From contig CAXRGW010000095.1 in the NCBI GenBank assembly GCA_964230255.1, positions 1 to 31,296 on the forward strand: 31,296 nucleotides of DNA, written 5' to 3'. Below, in pieces: positions 8,181 to 17,099 of the stretch. Source of the stretch: Alteromonas_E sp964230255 (GTDB lineage: Bacteria; Pseudomonadota; Gammaproteobacteria; Enterobacterales; Alteromonadaceae). The translations under genes were made by a program, and so were the position numbers. Numbering within the stretch: position 1 is the first letter of the stretch; each line of letters opens with the position of its first letter. The notes under the pieces were generated by a model. That model had not been told where the DNA came from. It saw only the letters and a list, made by a program, of their open reading frames with translations, and did no database searches.

Positions 8181-8189
8181 TGCTACAAT
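8181..8189 (+). promoter_or_regulatory. Extended -10 promoter of srmB
   Basis: TGC followed by TACAAT (8181-8189) is a good extended -10 element, 31 bases before the srmB ATG. No convincing -35 is seen, which extended -10 promoters can tolerate. Confidence 0.5.
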
Positions 8190-8220
8190 ATGTAGATAAT
8201 TTACAAGGTATACACACACG

Positions 8221-9450
8221 ATGTTTGATCAGCTCGATCTCGACGACGCCCTATGCGCCGCAATGATTAATATGGGGTTTACCGCTCCCACAACCATACA
8301 AAGTTTAGCCATCCCGACGGCTCTTGAAGGCAAGGATTTGATGGCGTCCGCGCCAACCGGGACTGGTAAAACATTAGCATTTCTATTGCCGGCTTGTCAG
8401 TATTTACTCGACTTTCCACGTTCAGAGCCCGGCACAGCAAGAATTTTAGTATTGTCCCCCACTCGCGAACTCGCACTGCAAACATACGAACAGGCCAGGG
8501 CTGCGACAGCTAACACGGCACTGACATGTGGTGTTATTACTGGGGGTATTAATTACGGTACAGACAAAGAAACCCTCAGTCAGAACTTAGATATTCTAGT
8601 TGCTACACCAGGACGCTTGTTTGAGCATATTGAAAAAGAAAGTGCAGATTGCCGTGATATTGAATGGTTAATCTTAGATGAAGCCGATCGCATGTTAGAC
8701 ATGGGCTTTAGTGGTATTGTCAATCAAATCGCAGCTGAAGCGCGTTGGCGCAAGCAAACGCTGTTGTTTTCGGCGACTTTGGAAGGCAAAGGCTTGCGTC
8801 AATTTGCCCGCGATATTATGGAAGACCCGGCAGAAATTAGCGCTGAAGTTTCGCGCAAAGAGAAGGCAAAAATTCTGCAATGGTTTCATCTTGCTGATGA
8901 TGCAGCGCATAAGTACACATTGCTCAAACACATTCTTTCTGAGCAAATAACTACTGCTATTGTCTTCGTAAAAACTCGCGAGCGCTTGCAACAATTGAAA
9001 GATCAACTCATGCGAGATGGTTTTGATTTGTGTTATTTGCAAGGCGAGATGCCTCAGGACCGACGCAATGCTGCGATGACAAAATTCCGCTCGGGCGAGG
9101 CGCCGATACTAGTGGCTACCGACGTAGCGGCGCGCGGCATTGATGTGCAAAATGTCAGCCATGTTATCAACTATGATTTGCCGCGCACTGCTGATGTTTA
9201 TTTGCATCGCATCGGTCGCACGGGTCGTGCTGGCGCAAAGGGCACCGCGATTTCATTAGTCGAAGCCCATGACTTCGCTATGATGGGAAGAATTGCTCGC
9301 TACACCAAAGAAGTCATCAAAGCCCGTGTAATCGATGGCTTACGACCTAAACACAAAGCACCAACTGTGAAGAAAAAGCCTAAGAAGAAAAAAGCTTCGG
9401 CAAAGCGTCCGAAAAAGTCCAGCGCAAAATCGAAAAGCACCAAACCTTAA
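8221..9450 (+). CDS. srmB: DEAD-box RNA helicase, SrmB type
   Basis: This is an ATP-dependent RNA helicase; in E. coli SrmB acts early in assembly of the large ribosomal subunit. The 409-residue protein has the Q motif (F20 to Q27), Walker A APTGTGKT (44-51), PTREL (80-84), TPGR (129-132), DEAD (153-156), SAT (184-186) and HRIGRTGR in the second RecA-like domain. Sequence features shared with SrmB rather than DbpA, RhlB or DeaD include the segment RWRKQTLLFSATLEGK and the stretch KARVIDGLRPK before a Lys/Ser-rich basic tail of about 35 residues, typical for RNA contact. It may be cotranscribed with rdgB 31 bases downstream. Confidence 0.93.
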   Translation: MFDQLDLDDALCAAMINMGFTAPTTIQSLAIPTALEGKDLMASAPTGTGKTLAFLLPACQYLLDFPRSEPGTARILVLSPTRELALQTYEQARAATANTALTCGVITGGINYGTDKETLSQNLDILVATPGRLFEHIEKESADCRDIEWLILDEADRMLDMGFSGIVNQIAAEARWRKQTLLFSATLEGKGLRQFARDIMEDPAEISAEVSRKEKAKILQWFHLADDAAHKYTLLKHILSEQITTAIVFVKTRERLQQLKDQLMRDGFDLCYLQGEMPQDRRNAAMTKFRSGEAPILVATDVAARGIDVQNVSHVINYDLPRTADVYLHRIGRTGRAGAKGTAISLVEAHDFAMMGRIARYTKEVIKARVIDGLRPKHKAPTVKKKPKKKKASAKRPKKSSAKSKSTKP

Positions 9451-9481
9451 ATTTGTCATCCATAACGAGTAAGCAGATACC

Positions 9482-10060
9482 ATGAAGCAAATAGTATTAG
9501 CGACTGGCAATCCCGGCAAAGTCGCAGAGTTTGAGCAACTCTTTGCGCAACACCAAATGGCTTTTGCGCCACAGTCTGAATACCAAGTGTCTGAAGTCGC
9601 CGAAACCGGTACTACATTTGTAGAGAATGCAATCATAAAAGCACGACATGCTGCGCAGCAAACAGGTCTGCCCGCTATTGCAGATGATTCAGGCCTTGTT
9701 GTAACTGCTTTACAGGGCCAACCCGGCATATATTCATCGCGCTTTGCTGGCGATGATGCCACAGATGACAAAAATATCGATAAACTTCTTGCTGCACTAG
9801 ATGGACAAACCAACCGCCGCGCACACTTTTACTGTTGTTTAGTGTATATGCGTCACGCCGACGACCCTGTGCCCATTGTATGTGAAGGTTATTGGTGGGG
9901 CGAAATCGACTCTCATCGCAAGGGTGACGGTGGTTTTGGATATGACCCGGTATTCTATTTGCCGTCACTAGGAAAATCCGCTGCGCAACTGACTAAGCCC
10001 GAAAAAAGTGCCATTAGTCACCGTGGGCAAGCGTTAAAACTGCTGATTGAAAGAATGTGA
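9482..10060 (+). CDS. rdgB: RdgB/HAM1-family XTP/dITP pyrophosphatase
   Basis: This enzyme hydrolyses non-canonical purine triphosphates (dITP, XTP, ITP) to monophosphates and so keeps deaminated purines out of DNA and RNA. The 192-residue protein has the family motifs ATGNPGK near the N terminus (residues 7-13), TTFVENA with the metal-binding Glu, IADDSGL around 67-72 containing catalytic D69, GFGYDPVF near 155-162, and SHRGQAL near the C terminus. Its length is normal. A GAGTAAG stretch precedes the ATG. The order rdgB-hemW is the same as in E. coli, and the hemW frame overlaps or nearly touches the rdgB end. Confidence 0.97.
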   Translation: MKQIVLATGNPGKVAEFEQLFAQHQMAFAPQSEYQVSEVAETGTTFVENAIIKARHAAQQTGLPAIADDSGLVVTALQGQPGIYSSRFAGDDATDDKNIDKLLAALDGQTNRRAHFYCCLVYMRHADDPVPIVCEGYWWGEIDSHRKGDGGFGYDPVFYLPSLGKSAAQLTKPEKSAISHRGQALKLLIERM

Positions 10061-11207
10061 GAAACTCTTGCGTAACCCAGAACTAGGTTTATATATTCAC
10101 GTACCGTGGTGTGTGCAAAAGTGTCCCTATTGTGACTTTAACTCTCATACCCTCAAGCAATCACTACCCGAAACTGAATACGTCGCACATTTACTTGATG
10201 ACTTAGCGGCAGATGCACATTTAGTTGGTGAGCGCACTGTAAATACAATCTTTATTGGTGGTGGCACACCGAGCTTGCTTTCAGCAGATGCTATCTACAG
10301 TTTACTTGACGGGGTTCAACAACGTATTTCGTTATCTCCAACGGCAGAGATAACTCTGGAGGCTAACCCCGGCACAGTTGAAAGCGAACGCTTTGTTGGT
10401 TATCAACAAGCCGGCGTGAACCGCATATCAATCGGCGTTCAAAGTTTTCAAAGCCACCATCTGAGCCGTTTGGGACGCATTCACGACGCCAATCAAGCTC
10501 AAGCTGCTGCAGGTTTCGCACGCAGTGCCGGACTACAGTCATTTAACTTGGATCTGATGCACGGATTGCCCGAACAGAGTTTAGACAATGCAATGGCGGA
10601 CTTGCGTACCGCCATAAACCAACAGCCGCCGCACTTGTCTTGGTATCAATTAACACTTGAACCTAACACCCCTTTCTATTCCAGACCACCAGAGCTGCCT
10701 GCGGATGATTTGTTGTGGGAAATACAAGCTCAAGGTCATGCCTTACTTGAAGCCAGCGATTATAAGCAATACGAGATTTCTGGATACTCTAAAGCGCATC
10801 ACCAATGTCAGCATAACCTTAATTATTGGAGGTTTGGAGATTACCTAGGGATTGGCTGTGGTGCGCATGGAAAAGTCACTGACGCGTCAACAGGCTCCAT
10901 CACGCGAACCGTTAAAGTTAAGCATCCACGCGGTTACATGCAGTTAAATCGGGACTACTTAGACCAACAACACCCTGTTGCGATTGACGATCGTCCGTTT
11001 GAATATTTTATGAATCGTTTGCGACTAGTAGAGCCTTGCCCAAAAGAAGAGTTTGCCGTATTTACAGGAATTACAAATCAAAACCATATTGAAGCCGCAT
11101 TGAACAGAGGGCTGGCGCAAGAGTTGTTGATTGAAACGCCCGACACTTGGCAAGTTACTGCCAAGGGTCGACGTTATTTGAACTCACTACTTGAGATGTT
11201 TGTTTGA
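10047..11207 (+). CDS. hemW: HemW, radical-SAM heme chaperone
   Basis: This protein is related to coproporphyrinogen dehydrogenase but, in E. coli and Lactococcus, acts as a heme-binding chaperone rather than a HemN enzyme. The radical-SAM motif CVQKCPYC gives C22, C26 and C29. It is followed by FIGGGTPS, the EANPGT segment, GVQSFQ, and the HemW-typical QCQHNLNYWRFGDYLGIGCG region. The length of 386 residues is normal. There is no in-frame ATG: the frame opens at TTG 10047, and a second TTG at 10068 gives an N terminus closer in length to E. coli HemW, so the start is uncertain. Starting at 10047 overlaps rdgB by 14 bases; starting at 10068 leaves a 7-base gap. The stop abuts the stop of the chemoreceptor on the other strand. 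Confidence 0.94.
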   Translation: MKECEKLLRNPELGLYIHVPWCVQKCPYCDFNSHTLKQSLPETEYVAHLLDDLAADAHLVGERTVNTIFIGGGTPSLLSADAIYSLLDGVQQRISLSPTAEITLEANPGTVESERFVGYQQAGVNRISIGVQSFQSHHLSRLGRIHDANQAQAAAGFARSAGLQSFNLDLMHGLPEQSLDNAMADLRTAINQQPPHLSWYQLTLEPNTPFYSRPPELPADDLLWEIQAQGHALLEASDYKQYEISGYSKAHHQCQHNLNYWRFGDYLGIGCGAHGKVTDASTGSITRTVKVKHPRGYMQLNRDYLDQQHPVAIDDRPFEYFMNRLRLVEPCPKEEFAVFTGITNQNHIEAALNRGLAQELLIETPDTWQVTAKGRRYLNSLLEMFV

Positions 11208-13175
11208 TTACACTGCGTAACGCTTAACTCGTTGTAGCATGTCGTTAGCAATTGACGACAACTGGTTGGCAGCTGTCGCTATATGCTCAACCCCTGTTGT
11301 GTTCTCTTGTGACATAACATCGATATTGCGCATTTCATCGGTCATTTGCCCGACGGCACTTTGTTGAGTTTGAGCCGATTGAGACACTAACTGAGCAATT
11401 TCATCGAGCGTAACCATATTCTCAGTCACACTGCTCAATGTCTTATTAATTAGTTCGGCCAAAGATACCGCTTCGGTAGCTTGCACGTTACCTTGCTCAA
11501 CCGACTGTATCGCACGATTGGAACTGGTAGTAAGTTCATCTACCACGTTTGAAATCTGCTCGGTAGATTCTTGTGTGCGTTGTGCCAAAGCGCGAACTTC
11601 GTCGGCCACAACGGCAAAACCTCTACCCTGCTCGCCCGCACGAGCTGCCTCAATAGCAGCGTTTAATGCCAATAAATTGGTTTGATCAGCGACAGATCGA
11701 ATGACATCAACCATACCTAAAATATCGTCAACCCGAGAATCTAACTCAGCAATAATATCGCCGACCTTTTGTACTTCTTCGGCCGTAGTTTTTATCCCCG
11801 CGACCGCAGTTGCAACCGTGGTTTCGCCATTAGACACTGTTTGACGTGCTTGACTTGCCGTTCTACTGACGCGGTCAATATTAACCAAATCATCGTCAAT
11901 ACTGCTGTTGAGTTCTTCGGTTGATTTTCGGCACGCACTGATACTTTCTCGCTCATTGGCGATATTGACATTTGTCTGCTCTGTCGTGGCAGCTGTCTCG
12001 GTACTTGCAGATGCAATTTCTTGGGAGTACTGCAAAATAGCCGCAAAATCGTTGCGTAACTCTGCCAAAGTCGTGTTCAGCGCAGTCGCCACTTGGCCGA
12101 GGTCGTCCTGAGTAATGATTTCAACCTGCTCAGATAAGTCTCGACGCTCAGCAACAGCGACCATTACTTTGGCAATGGCGGTTGATTGACTGCGACGCGC
12201 TTTAATTAAGGTATAAATTGCACCCGCTAACGCTAGCATACTAATGAGTAACAAAAGCTCTAAAAGCATAACCAGCCAAGCAGCTCGAATTTCTTCCTCG
12301 GCGTGAACTAGAATTTCAGCAAACAGTTCTTCTTCGGCATCTTTTAATTCGTTTATGCGCGCCGTAGAAGCTGCAAACCATTCGGTAGCTGAGCGGTCTA
12401 GCGGGTCTAAACCTTGCGCTTGTGCGTGATCACGGTAGCGCTGTACTTCTGCATTGGCATTGCCAACAATAAACTGGTCGAGAAAAGGCTTGAACTCATC
12501 AGGTGCAAGCGCTCTGGAGGCATCTAAATACGCAACTTGCTGAGCAGTATTCGACAACCAACGACTATACACCACAGTCGAGAATTTCCCGGCACTAAAG
12601 GCGTTACTTAACAACGCGCGCTCAATACCTGAAGCCTCTTTGGCAAAGCTAATCGTGTACAGAACAGTAAATTTTTGCTTGAACAAGGGTACCGGCGTGT
12701 TTTTAGCCATTACGCCGTTAAAATCGAGGATAAAGCGATTGATATCCGTGTAGTACTGTAATGCAGACGTTAGGCTCATGGATAAGTCGTCTACCGAACT
12801 GCGCATGCTGCTCAAGCGACGCAGCTGCCCAAATACCGGGTCGAATAACTCACTCTTAATCAACACGTCGTCATTTTCGTCCGCGGCTTTACTCAAAGCC
12901 TCAGCAGCGTTATCGACATTGCGTCGCTGACCAACAATCTCGGTCGCAAAGTTACGACCTTGTGAGCCGAGGAAACCCGCTGTAATACCGCGCTCTTTTT
13001 GCACTTCGTGCAACAGAGTATTCGACAATTGAAGGATTTGACTGCGATCCATTGTAGTGTCTAAGGTTCCTACGTTCCCTAGTGTATTGACAAATACAAC
13101 ACTAACAATAATAACAAGTAACAAAGGGCCAACTACAGTTAATGCAGCTAGATTTCGACTTAACCAAGCTTTCAT
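11208..13175 (-). CDS. Methyl-accepting chemotaxis protein with NIT sensor domain
   Basis: This is a membrane chemoreceptor of 655 residues. TM1 is near residues 8-31; a periplasmic NIT-type domain follows (LLHEVQKERGITAGFLG, the arginine-containing helix that binds nitrate/nitrite in NarX-like and NIT sensors). TM2 is near 296-322, then a HAMP domain, and then the signalling domain with the conserved hairpin tip DQTNLLALNAAIEAARAGE and GRGFAVVADEVRALAQRT. No NWETF-like pentapeptide for CheR/CheB docking is seen at the end (RVKRYAV). I chose ATG 13175 (MKAWLSRN). The frame extends to 13214, but that start has an SD abutting the ATG. Nitrate sensing is inferred from the NIT domain only. The gene is alone, with no che genes nearby. 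Confidence 0.92.
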   Translation of the reverse strand: MKAWLSRNLAALTVVGPLLLVIIVSVVFVNTLGNVGTLDTTMDRSQILQLSNTLLHEVQKERGITAGFLGSQGRNFATEIVGQRRNVDNAAEALSKAADENDDVLIKSELFDPVFGQLRRLSSMRSSVDDLSMSLTSALQYYTDINRFILDFNGVMAKNTPVPLFKQKFTVLYTISFAKEASGIERALLSNAFSAGKFSTVVYSRWLSNTAQQVAYLDASRALAPDEFKPFLDQFIVGNANAEVQRYRDHAQAQGLDPLDRSATEWFAASTARINELKDAEEELFAEILVHAEEEIRAAWLVMLLELLLLISMLALAGAIYTLIKARRSQSTAIAKVMVAVAERRDLSEQVEIITQDDLGQVATALNTTLAELRNDFAAILQYSQEIASASTETAATTEQTNVNIANERESISACRKSTEELNSSIDDDLVNIDRVSRTASQARQTVSNGETTVATAVAGIKTTAEEVQKVGDIIAELDSRVDDILGMVDVIRSVADQTNLLALNAAIEAARAGEQGRGFAVVADEVRALAQRTQESTEQISNVVDELTTSSNRAIQSVEQGNVQATEAVSLAELINKTLSSVTENMVTLDEIAQLVSQSAQTQQSAVGQMTDEMRNIDVMSQENTTGVEHIATAANQLSSIANDMLQRVKRYAV

Positions 13176-13380
13176 AGTGCTGGAATTCCTGACTAAAAAT
13201 AAACAGGGAATCATCCTTTAACTATCGACGATATTCGCAATGCCTTGAATTCGCCACCAGTTGCAGAGCGTGTTTAGCTCGATCTCACGCTGACTAGAAC
13301 GGTTAAGAATTAGTATGTTATGGATAGAATTGAAATGGAAGGGCTACCTGATACTTATTCGTATGATGAATGCACAATGT

Positions 13381-14163
13381 TTAATAGGTTTCTACGATGA
13401 TATCGTATGACTCGAATTGATTGATAGAGGCACGCAATTGTTCCTCCAGTTCATTTAAATTTTTGATTTTATAGCAGAACCACTTAGCCTTATCGCGCAA
13501 ACTCTCTGCTCTTGAGCCCATTTCATCTTCGAGCTCTACCGACATTTTCTCGAGGCGCTCTTCCAACGCTCGCATACGCTCTTCGATATCTCCATCACCC
13601 GTATTTAAACCGCTAATGGCTGATAAAATACCGCCGAGAGAAGTACTAATCGCTTCACCTAATTGGGCCTCGATTTGCTGGTCAACGAAGTCGTCGACCT
13701 GTTCTAGCGAGCCAGGACCAATAAAGTAATGATTACTGGCATAACGGAACTTATCACGGATTTTGTCTTTCGCTCGTTGCATCGCTTTTTGCAACTTTTC
13801 ATAACTGTCGTGATCGGTTCCAACAATGTTCTGATAAACTTGATCAATGGTGTCAATCGCCAACTCTACACCTTCGCTCGCTAGCACAACCATCTTCGGC
13901 ACCACGTAGTGCATACCTTCAGCATAATTGTTTAACACCGCTTGTTGTTCGGGATTTAAATCGATCCACTCACCACCGATAAAAAGCTGACGCTTGTGAT
14001 TGATTTGCAGAACGGTGCGCGACTCCTCCAAAACCCGTAAGTGGTTATTGTTGACCACCACACCATAGTTGAAGTCGATTTTACATTTCACTCCAGCATA
14101 GCTATCGCCGCTGATAAACAGCATACCTACTAGGCTTAAAAGACTGATTACACGTTTCAACAT
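13381..14163 (-). CDS. yggN: YggN-like DUF2884 periplasmic protein
   Basis: This 260-residue exported protein has an N-terminal signal peptide (MLKRVISLLSLVGMLFISGDSYA, cut probably after SYA). The mature part starts with VKCKIDFNYGVVV, then GEWIDLNPEQQAVL, a helical stretch, LGGILSAI and a C-terminal FCYKIKNLNELEEQLR. This order matches the DUF2884/YggN family, whose function is unknown. In E. coli yggN lies close to rdgB-hemW, and here it lies about 3 kb from them with only the chemoreceptor between, so part of that neighbourhood may be ancestral. The central and C-terminal regions (residues about 95-255) are predicted to be mainly helical and charged. The gene symbol rests on recognition by eye. 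Confidence 0.8.
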   Translation of the reverse strand: MLKRVISLLSLVGMLFISGDSYAGVKCKIDFNYGVVVNNNHLRVLEESRTVLQINHKRQLFIGGEWIDLNPEQQAVLNNYAEGMHYVVPKMVVLASEGVELAIDTIDQVYQNIVGTDHDSYEKLQKAMQRAKDKIRDKFRYASNHYFIGPGSLEQVDDFVDQQIEAQLGEAISTSLGGILSAISGLNTGDGDIEERMRALEERLEKMSVELEDEMGSRAESLRDKAKWFCYKIKNLNELEEQLRASINQFESYDIIVETY

Positions 14164-14252
14164 ATCACTACAAATTTACTTTTACGGTGTGTAGTCTGAC
14201 GGGTGTTTTTATCCATTGCAATAAAGATAAGACCAGAACAGGAATATCTTCG

Positions 14253-14771
14253 CTAATTGACAGTCGACCGCAAACTACCGCTCCTTTTTGTGCGTACAAC
14301 GCGCCAACAGACAGAGCCACAGCCACAGCCACTGAAAATTAAGGCAAGCATTACGCTGAACAGCAGTGCTTCTGCAGTTAACGGTATGCCAGGTTTGAAG
14401 TTACGCCACACCGCGGGTAAATGCTCGGCGTTTACAGGGTTAGTCAGATACAACAATGCTTGAATGTAATTAGCATCCTGCAAATAAACTAAGTCTCGGC
14501 GCAACTGCTGTGTTTCAATTAGCATTAGTTGCTTGTTTTCAGCATCTGCTCGAATAACCGGATCGCTGTTGCTAAACCATCGTGTCAGTAATGCGTCAAC
14601 TGAGCTATAGCCATTGTCGCTAGCTAGCGTTTGCAGCGCGTCAATCTGCTTCTGGTTGGCATCTGTGTAACCAGCGAGATATTGAATGTAGTGTTGGGTA
14701 AGAATTGGGACTTGAAACAGCGACAACAATATTGTCGCGAACAAGAGTTTACTCACAAGCTTTGCGATCAT
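14253..14771 (-). CDS. DUF2937 membrane-anchored protein
   Basis: This 172-residue protein is of unknown function. From ATG 14771 it begins MIAKLVSKLLFATILL, a first membrane segment, then LTQHYIQYLAGYTDANQKQID, a pattern I recognise from DUF2937 proteins. The middle is soluble and helical. The segment FKPGIPLTAEALLFSVMLALIFSGCGCG is a second membrane segment followed by a short basic tail with clustered Cys/Gly. The frame extends upstream to 14852, but that part overlaps the preceding gene and looks non-coding, while GAGTGA lies just before 14771. The gene probably shares the minus-strand transcript of the Lcl genes, 37 bases upstream. Confidence 0.75.
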   Translation of the reverse strand: MIAKLVSKLLFATILLSLFQVPILTQHYIQYLAGYTDANQKQIDALQTLASDNGYSSVDALLTRWFSNSDPVIRADAENKQLMLIETQQLRRDLVYLQDANYIQALLYLTNPVNAEHLPAVWRNFKPGIPLTAEALLFSVMLALIFSGCGCGSVCWRVVRTKRSGSLRSTVN

Positions 14772-14808
14772 GATATCACTCGTTATCTGTAGCACTATCA
14801 CGGTAGAG

Positions 14809-15336
14809 CTATTCGTTGGGTAATGCATCCCTAACGAGTCGCACAAAAACAAAACGATCTTTGTCTTTCACCGAGTTACTAGAATTAAAGAACGCGACTA
14901 CCCAGGCGCGTTGTGGATCGGCGACTGAGGGTGTAGAAGTCCAAAAGTCATCCTCTGGTGTATCGGGAAAGAACGATGTGTTGATCGAAGGCCGCACACA
15001 CTGTCGCTCGGTCAATGTGGCTAGTTCTTTTACATTTGGAACTCGCCAACCCAGTGTGCTTTCATGCTCGTACCCATGTGCCGTTTGCAGCGCTTGCTGC
15101 CAAGTCATTTGCTCCGCATCGCCCTCACAGGTGTTGCCATCCCATGTTTGCCCTATTGCACAGCGCATCCAGACGAGACCCGTGCGTTGGTGCTTGATTT
15201 GCTGAGTTGTCAGCTCAATAAATTGAGTCGTTGGCGTAGTTGGCGGAATATTGGGCAAACAGGTTTGCGCAGCCACAGCATTTGAAAGTACAAGTGTAAT
15301 GAAGACCGTTAAGATTGTTTTAAATTTTGTCTGCAT
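14809..15336 (-). CDS. Exported Lcl/DUF1566 domain protein
   Basis: This 175-residue protein has a signal peptide (to about residue 23, AVAAQ) followed by an Lcl/DUF1566 fold, recognisable from TGLVWMRCAIG, WQQALQTA, GWRVPNVKELATL, FWTSTPS and a final VRLVRD. The domain is found in Legionella collagen-like adhesin and many secreted bacterial proteins; its ligand is generally unknown. The ATG directly follows the TAA of the larger Lcl lipoprotein gene, with GGGGAG upstream, so the two are translated as a coupled pair and probably work together at the cell surface or in the periplasm. Four to six cysteines may form disulfides. Confidence 0.85.
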   Translation of the reverse strand: MQTKFKTILTVFITLVLSNAVAAQTCLPNIPPTTPTTQFIELTTQQIKHQRTGLVWMRCAIGQTWDGNTCEGDAEQMTWQQALQTAHGYEHESTLGWRVPNVKELATLTERQCVRPSINTSFFPDTPEDDFWTSTPSVADPQRAWVVAFFNSSNSVKDKDRFVFVRLVRDALPNE

Positions 15337-17034
15337 TTATGGTCTCCCCGCCCTAACTAAACGAATCCGTGCCGCATTGCGCTTGTTTAAAAAATTATCA
15401 ACGCCACTGGCGAAATCTATCGCCCATGCAGCTTGGGCTTCTTCATCTTGCACACCATCAGCATTGGGTTGTGCAGTCCAATACCACAATGGGGCTTGGC
15501 TTAACTGACCAGTTTCGGGAAAGTAATTCTCATCGACGTAGGGCGAAGTTACCACTCCGTAGTGAACAATTGATAATAGTTCATCATGCGTGGGTAAACG
15601 CCAATCAAAAAAACCACATAAACCAGCGGCATTGATTGCAGTTACGTACGCCGATGTATTGCACTCGGTCAATGTACACGCAGTATCAGGGCCATTGCGT
15701 TCACCTTCAAAGCCGCCGTTACCCTCTTCCTGATACCAAGAATAAAGGTTGTCCGTAGCATTCAATCCGGCTGCCGCAGTTTTGATCTCCCAAACATAAC
15801 CGGTCACATTATCGCGTACACATCGCCACGGTTGAGACTCATCATCAACTTCATCACCATTTTGGTTTAAGCGGGTAAAATCGAACCCTTCAAGTCCGCG
15901 TCCTGCTTTTTCCAGCAAACCACTTTCGGCAATTTTATCCTGTCCACGTTGACCATCTTGGCCGGGGAACTGGTTTTGATGTGCGGTAGTAATTTGATCT
16001 TCGGTAGCCTGCTGAATTACCCCGGTATCGTTTAACGCAGTTAAGGGCTGTTGCTGCACAGTTACGTTGATACTGTCCTCAACCTTATTGCCAAAGGCAT
16101 CCGTTACGCTAAGGCTTATGATCAGTGTCGTAGGCGAATCTACTTCTGGTGCGATTGCAAAGGTATTTTCGTTATTCACTTGATCGATGTCTAACACTTC
16201 GCCGGTATCATTGCGCCACTCCACAGTTAATGGCATACCACGTGGTACAGAGGTAGAGGCTGAACCATTGAGAATAATCGATTCACCACTGAACACGGAA
16301 TGGTCTAGACCCGCATTAACCAAAGGTAGTGTGTCACTCTCACTTTGAATATCTAAACTAATGTCAGTCGATGCAGTTGCCAGCTCAGTGTCAGTCACTG
16401 TTAATCGAAATCCCAAGGTTTGTGATTGAATCGATATTGGCGTTGTAATTGAAAGAGTCACTGCGTCAGTAACCACACCATTTAGCACATCTTCTCCGGC
16501 AATTTGTTGCCACTCATAGGCAACAATCGCATTGACGGTACTGTTATCAGGATCAACACTGCCGTTGCCATCGAGCAATAGTGTTTCACCAGCAGGAAAC
16601 ACACCGGGATCCAGTCCTGGCCAAGCGTCCAACTGAATGTCCGCAACTGGCGATTCATTAACAGGAGCGACGGTAATAACCACTTCATCACTGGCTGAAT
16701 TTCCCGCCTCATCAGTCACTCTTAATGTAAAGGTATAGGGCAAGAGTTCTGTAGTGGCCGGGGCGGTTACTGTTGCATCGGAAAGAGAGCGATTCGGATG
16801 GTCAATAGTGATTACCGGAGAAGACGTCCAAACATAAGTCAATGAACTGGACGCAGTCTGGACTTGGCCACTTAATGTAAACGTTGTGAGCTCACTCACC
16901 TGACGATCCACACCAGCATTGACAAACAACGACTGTGGAGCTGGGTCATCACCACCCCCTCCGCCACAGGCAGACAAGGAGATTGCCAAGCAGGCATACA
17001 CAAATTTCCGCCATTGGTGCATTAAACTACGCAT
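15337..17034 (-). CDS. Lipoprotein with Ig/PKD-like repeats and a C-terminal Lcl/DUF1566 domain
   Basis: This is a surface or periplasmic lipoprotein of about 565 residues. The lipobox LSAC followed by GGGGG marks lipidation. Three beta-sandwich repeats follow (each beginning near NAGVDR, VADIQLD and NAGLDH, with LRVTDEAGN- and LSVTDAFGN-type ends), resembling PKD/REJ modules. The last 170 residues form an Lcl/DUF1566 domain (TGYVWEIKT, GFFDWRLPTHDELLS, YWTAQPNA, RIRLVRAG). I place the start at ATG 17034. The frame also opens with GTG at 17043, and an ATG at 17022 is possible, so the first residues are uncertain. The stop TAA is immediately followed by the ATG of the smaller Lcl gene. Confidence 0.85.
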   Translation of the reverse strand: MRSLMHQWRKFVYACLAISLSACGGGGGDDPAPQSLFVNAGVDRQVSELTTFTLSGQVQTASSSLTYVWTSSPVITIDHPNRSLSDATVTAPATTELLPYTFTLRVTDEAGNSASDEVVITVAPVNESPVADIQLDAWPGLDPGVFPAGETLLLDGNGSVDPDNSTVNAIVAYEWQQIAGEDVLNGVVTDAVTLSITTPISIQSQTLGFRLTVTDTELATASTDISLDIQSESDTLPLVNAGLDHSVFSGESIILNGSASTSVPRGMPLTVEWRNDTGEVLDIDQVNNENTFAIAPEVDSPTTLIISLSVTDAFGNKVEDSINVTVQQQPLTALNDTGVIQQATEDQITTAHQNQFPGQDGQRGQDKIAESGLLEKAGRGLEGFDFTRLNQNGDEVDDESQPWRCVRDNVTGYVWEIKTAAAGLNATDNLYSWYQEEGNGGFEGERNGPDTACTLTECNTSAYVTAINAAGLCGFFDWRLPTHDELLSIVHYGVVTSPYVDENYFPETGQLSQAPLWYWTAQPNADGVQDEEAQAAWAIDFASGVDNFLNKRNAARIRLVRAGRP

Positions 17035-17099
17035 TTTTCTCACGTACTGGAAACATCATGACTGAGAACTGAGCAAATCACACGCCAAAGTGACAAATA

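Noticed and set aside
15003..15285. Several overlapping plus-strand open frames opposite the Lcl genes
   Set aside because: They are Cys/His/Arg-rich antisense frames of the real Lcl genes, which have signal peptides and family motifs on the minus strand.
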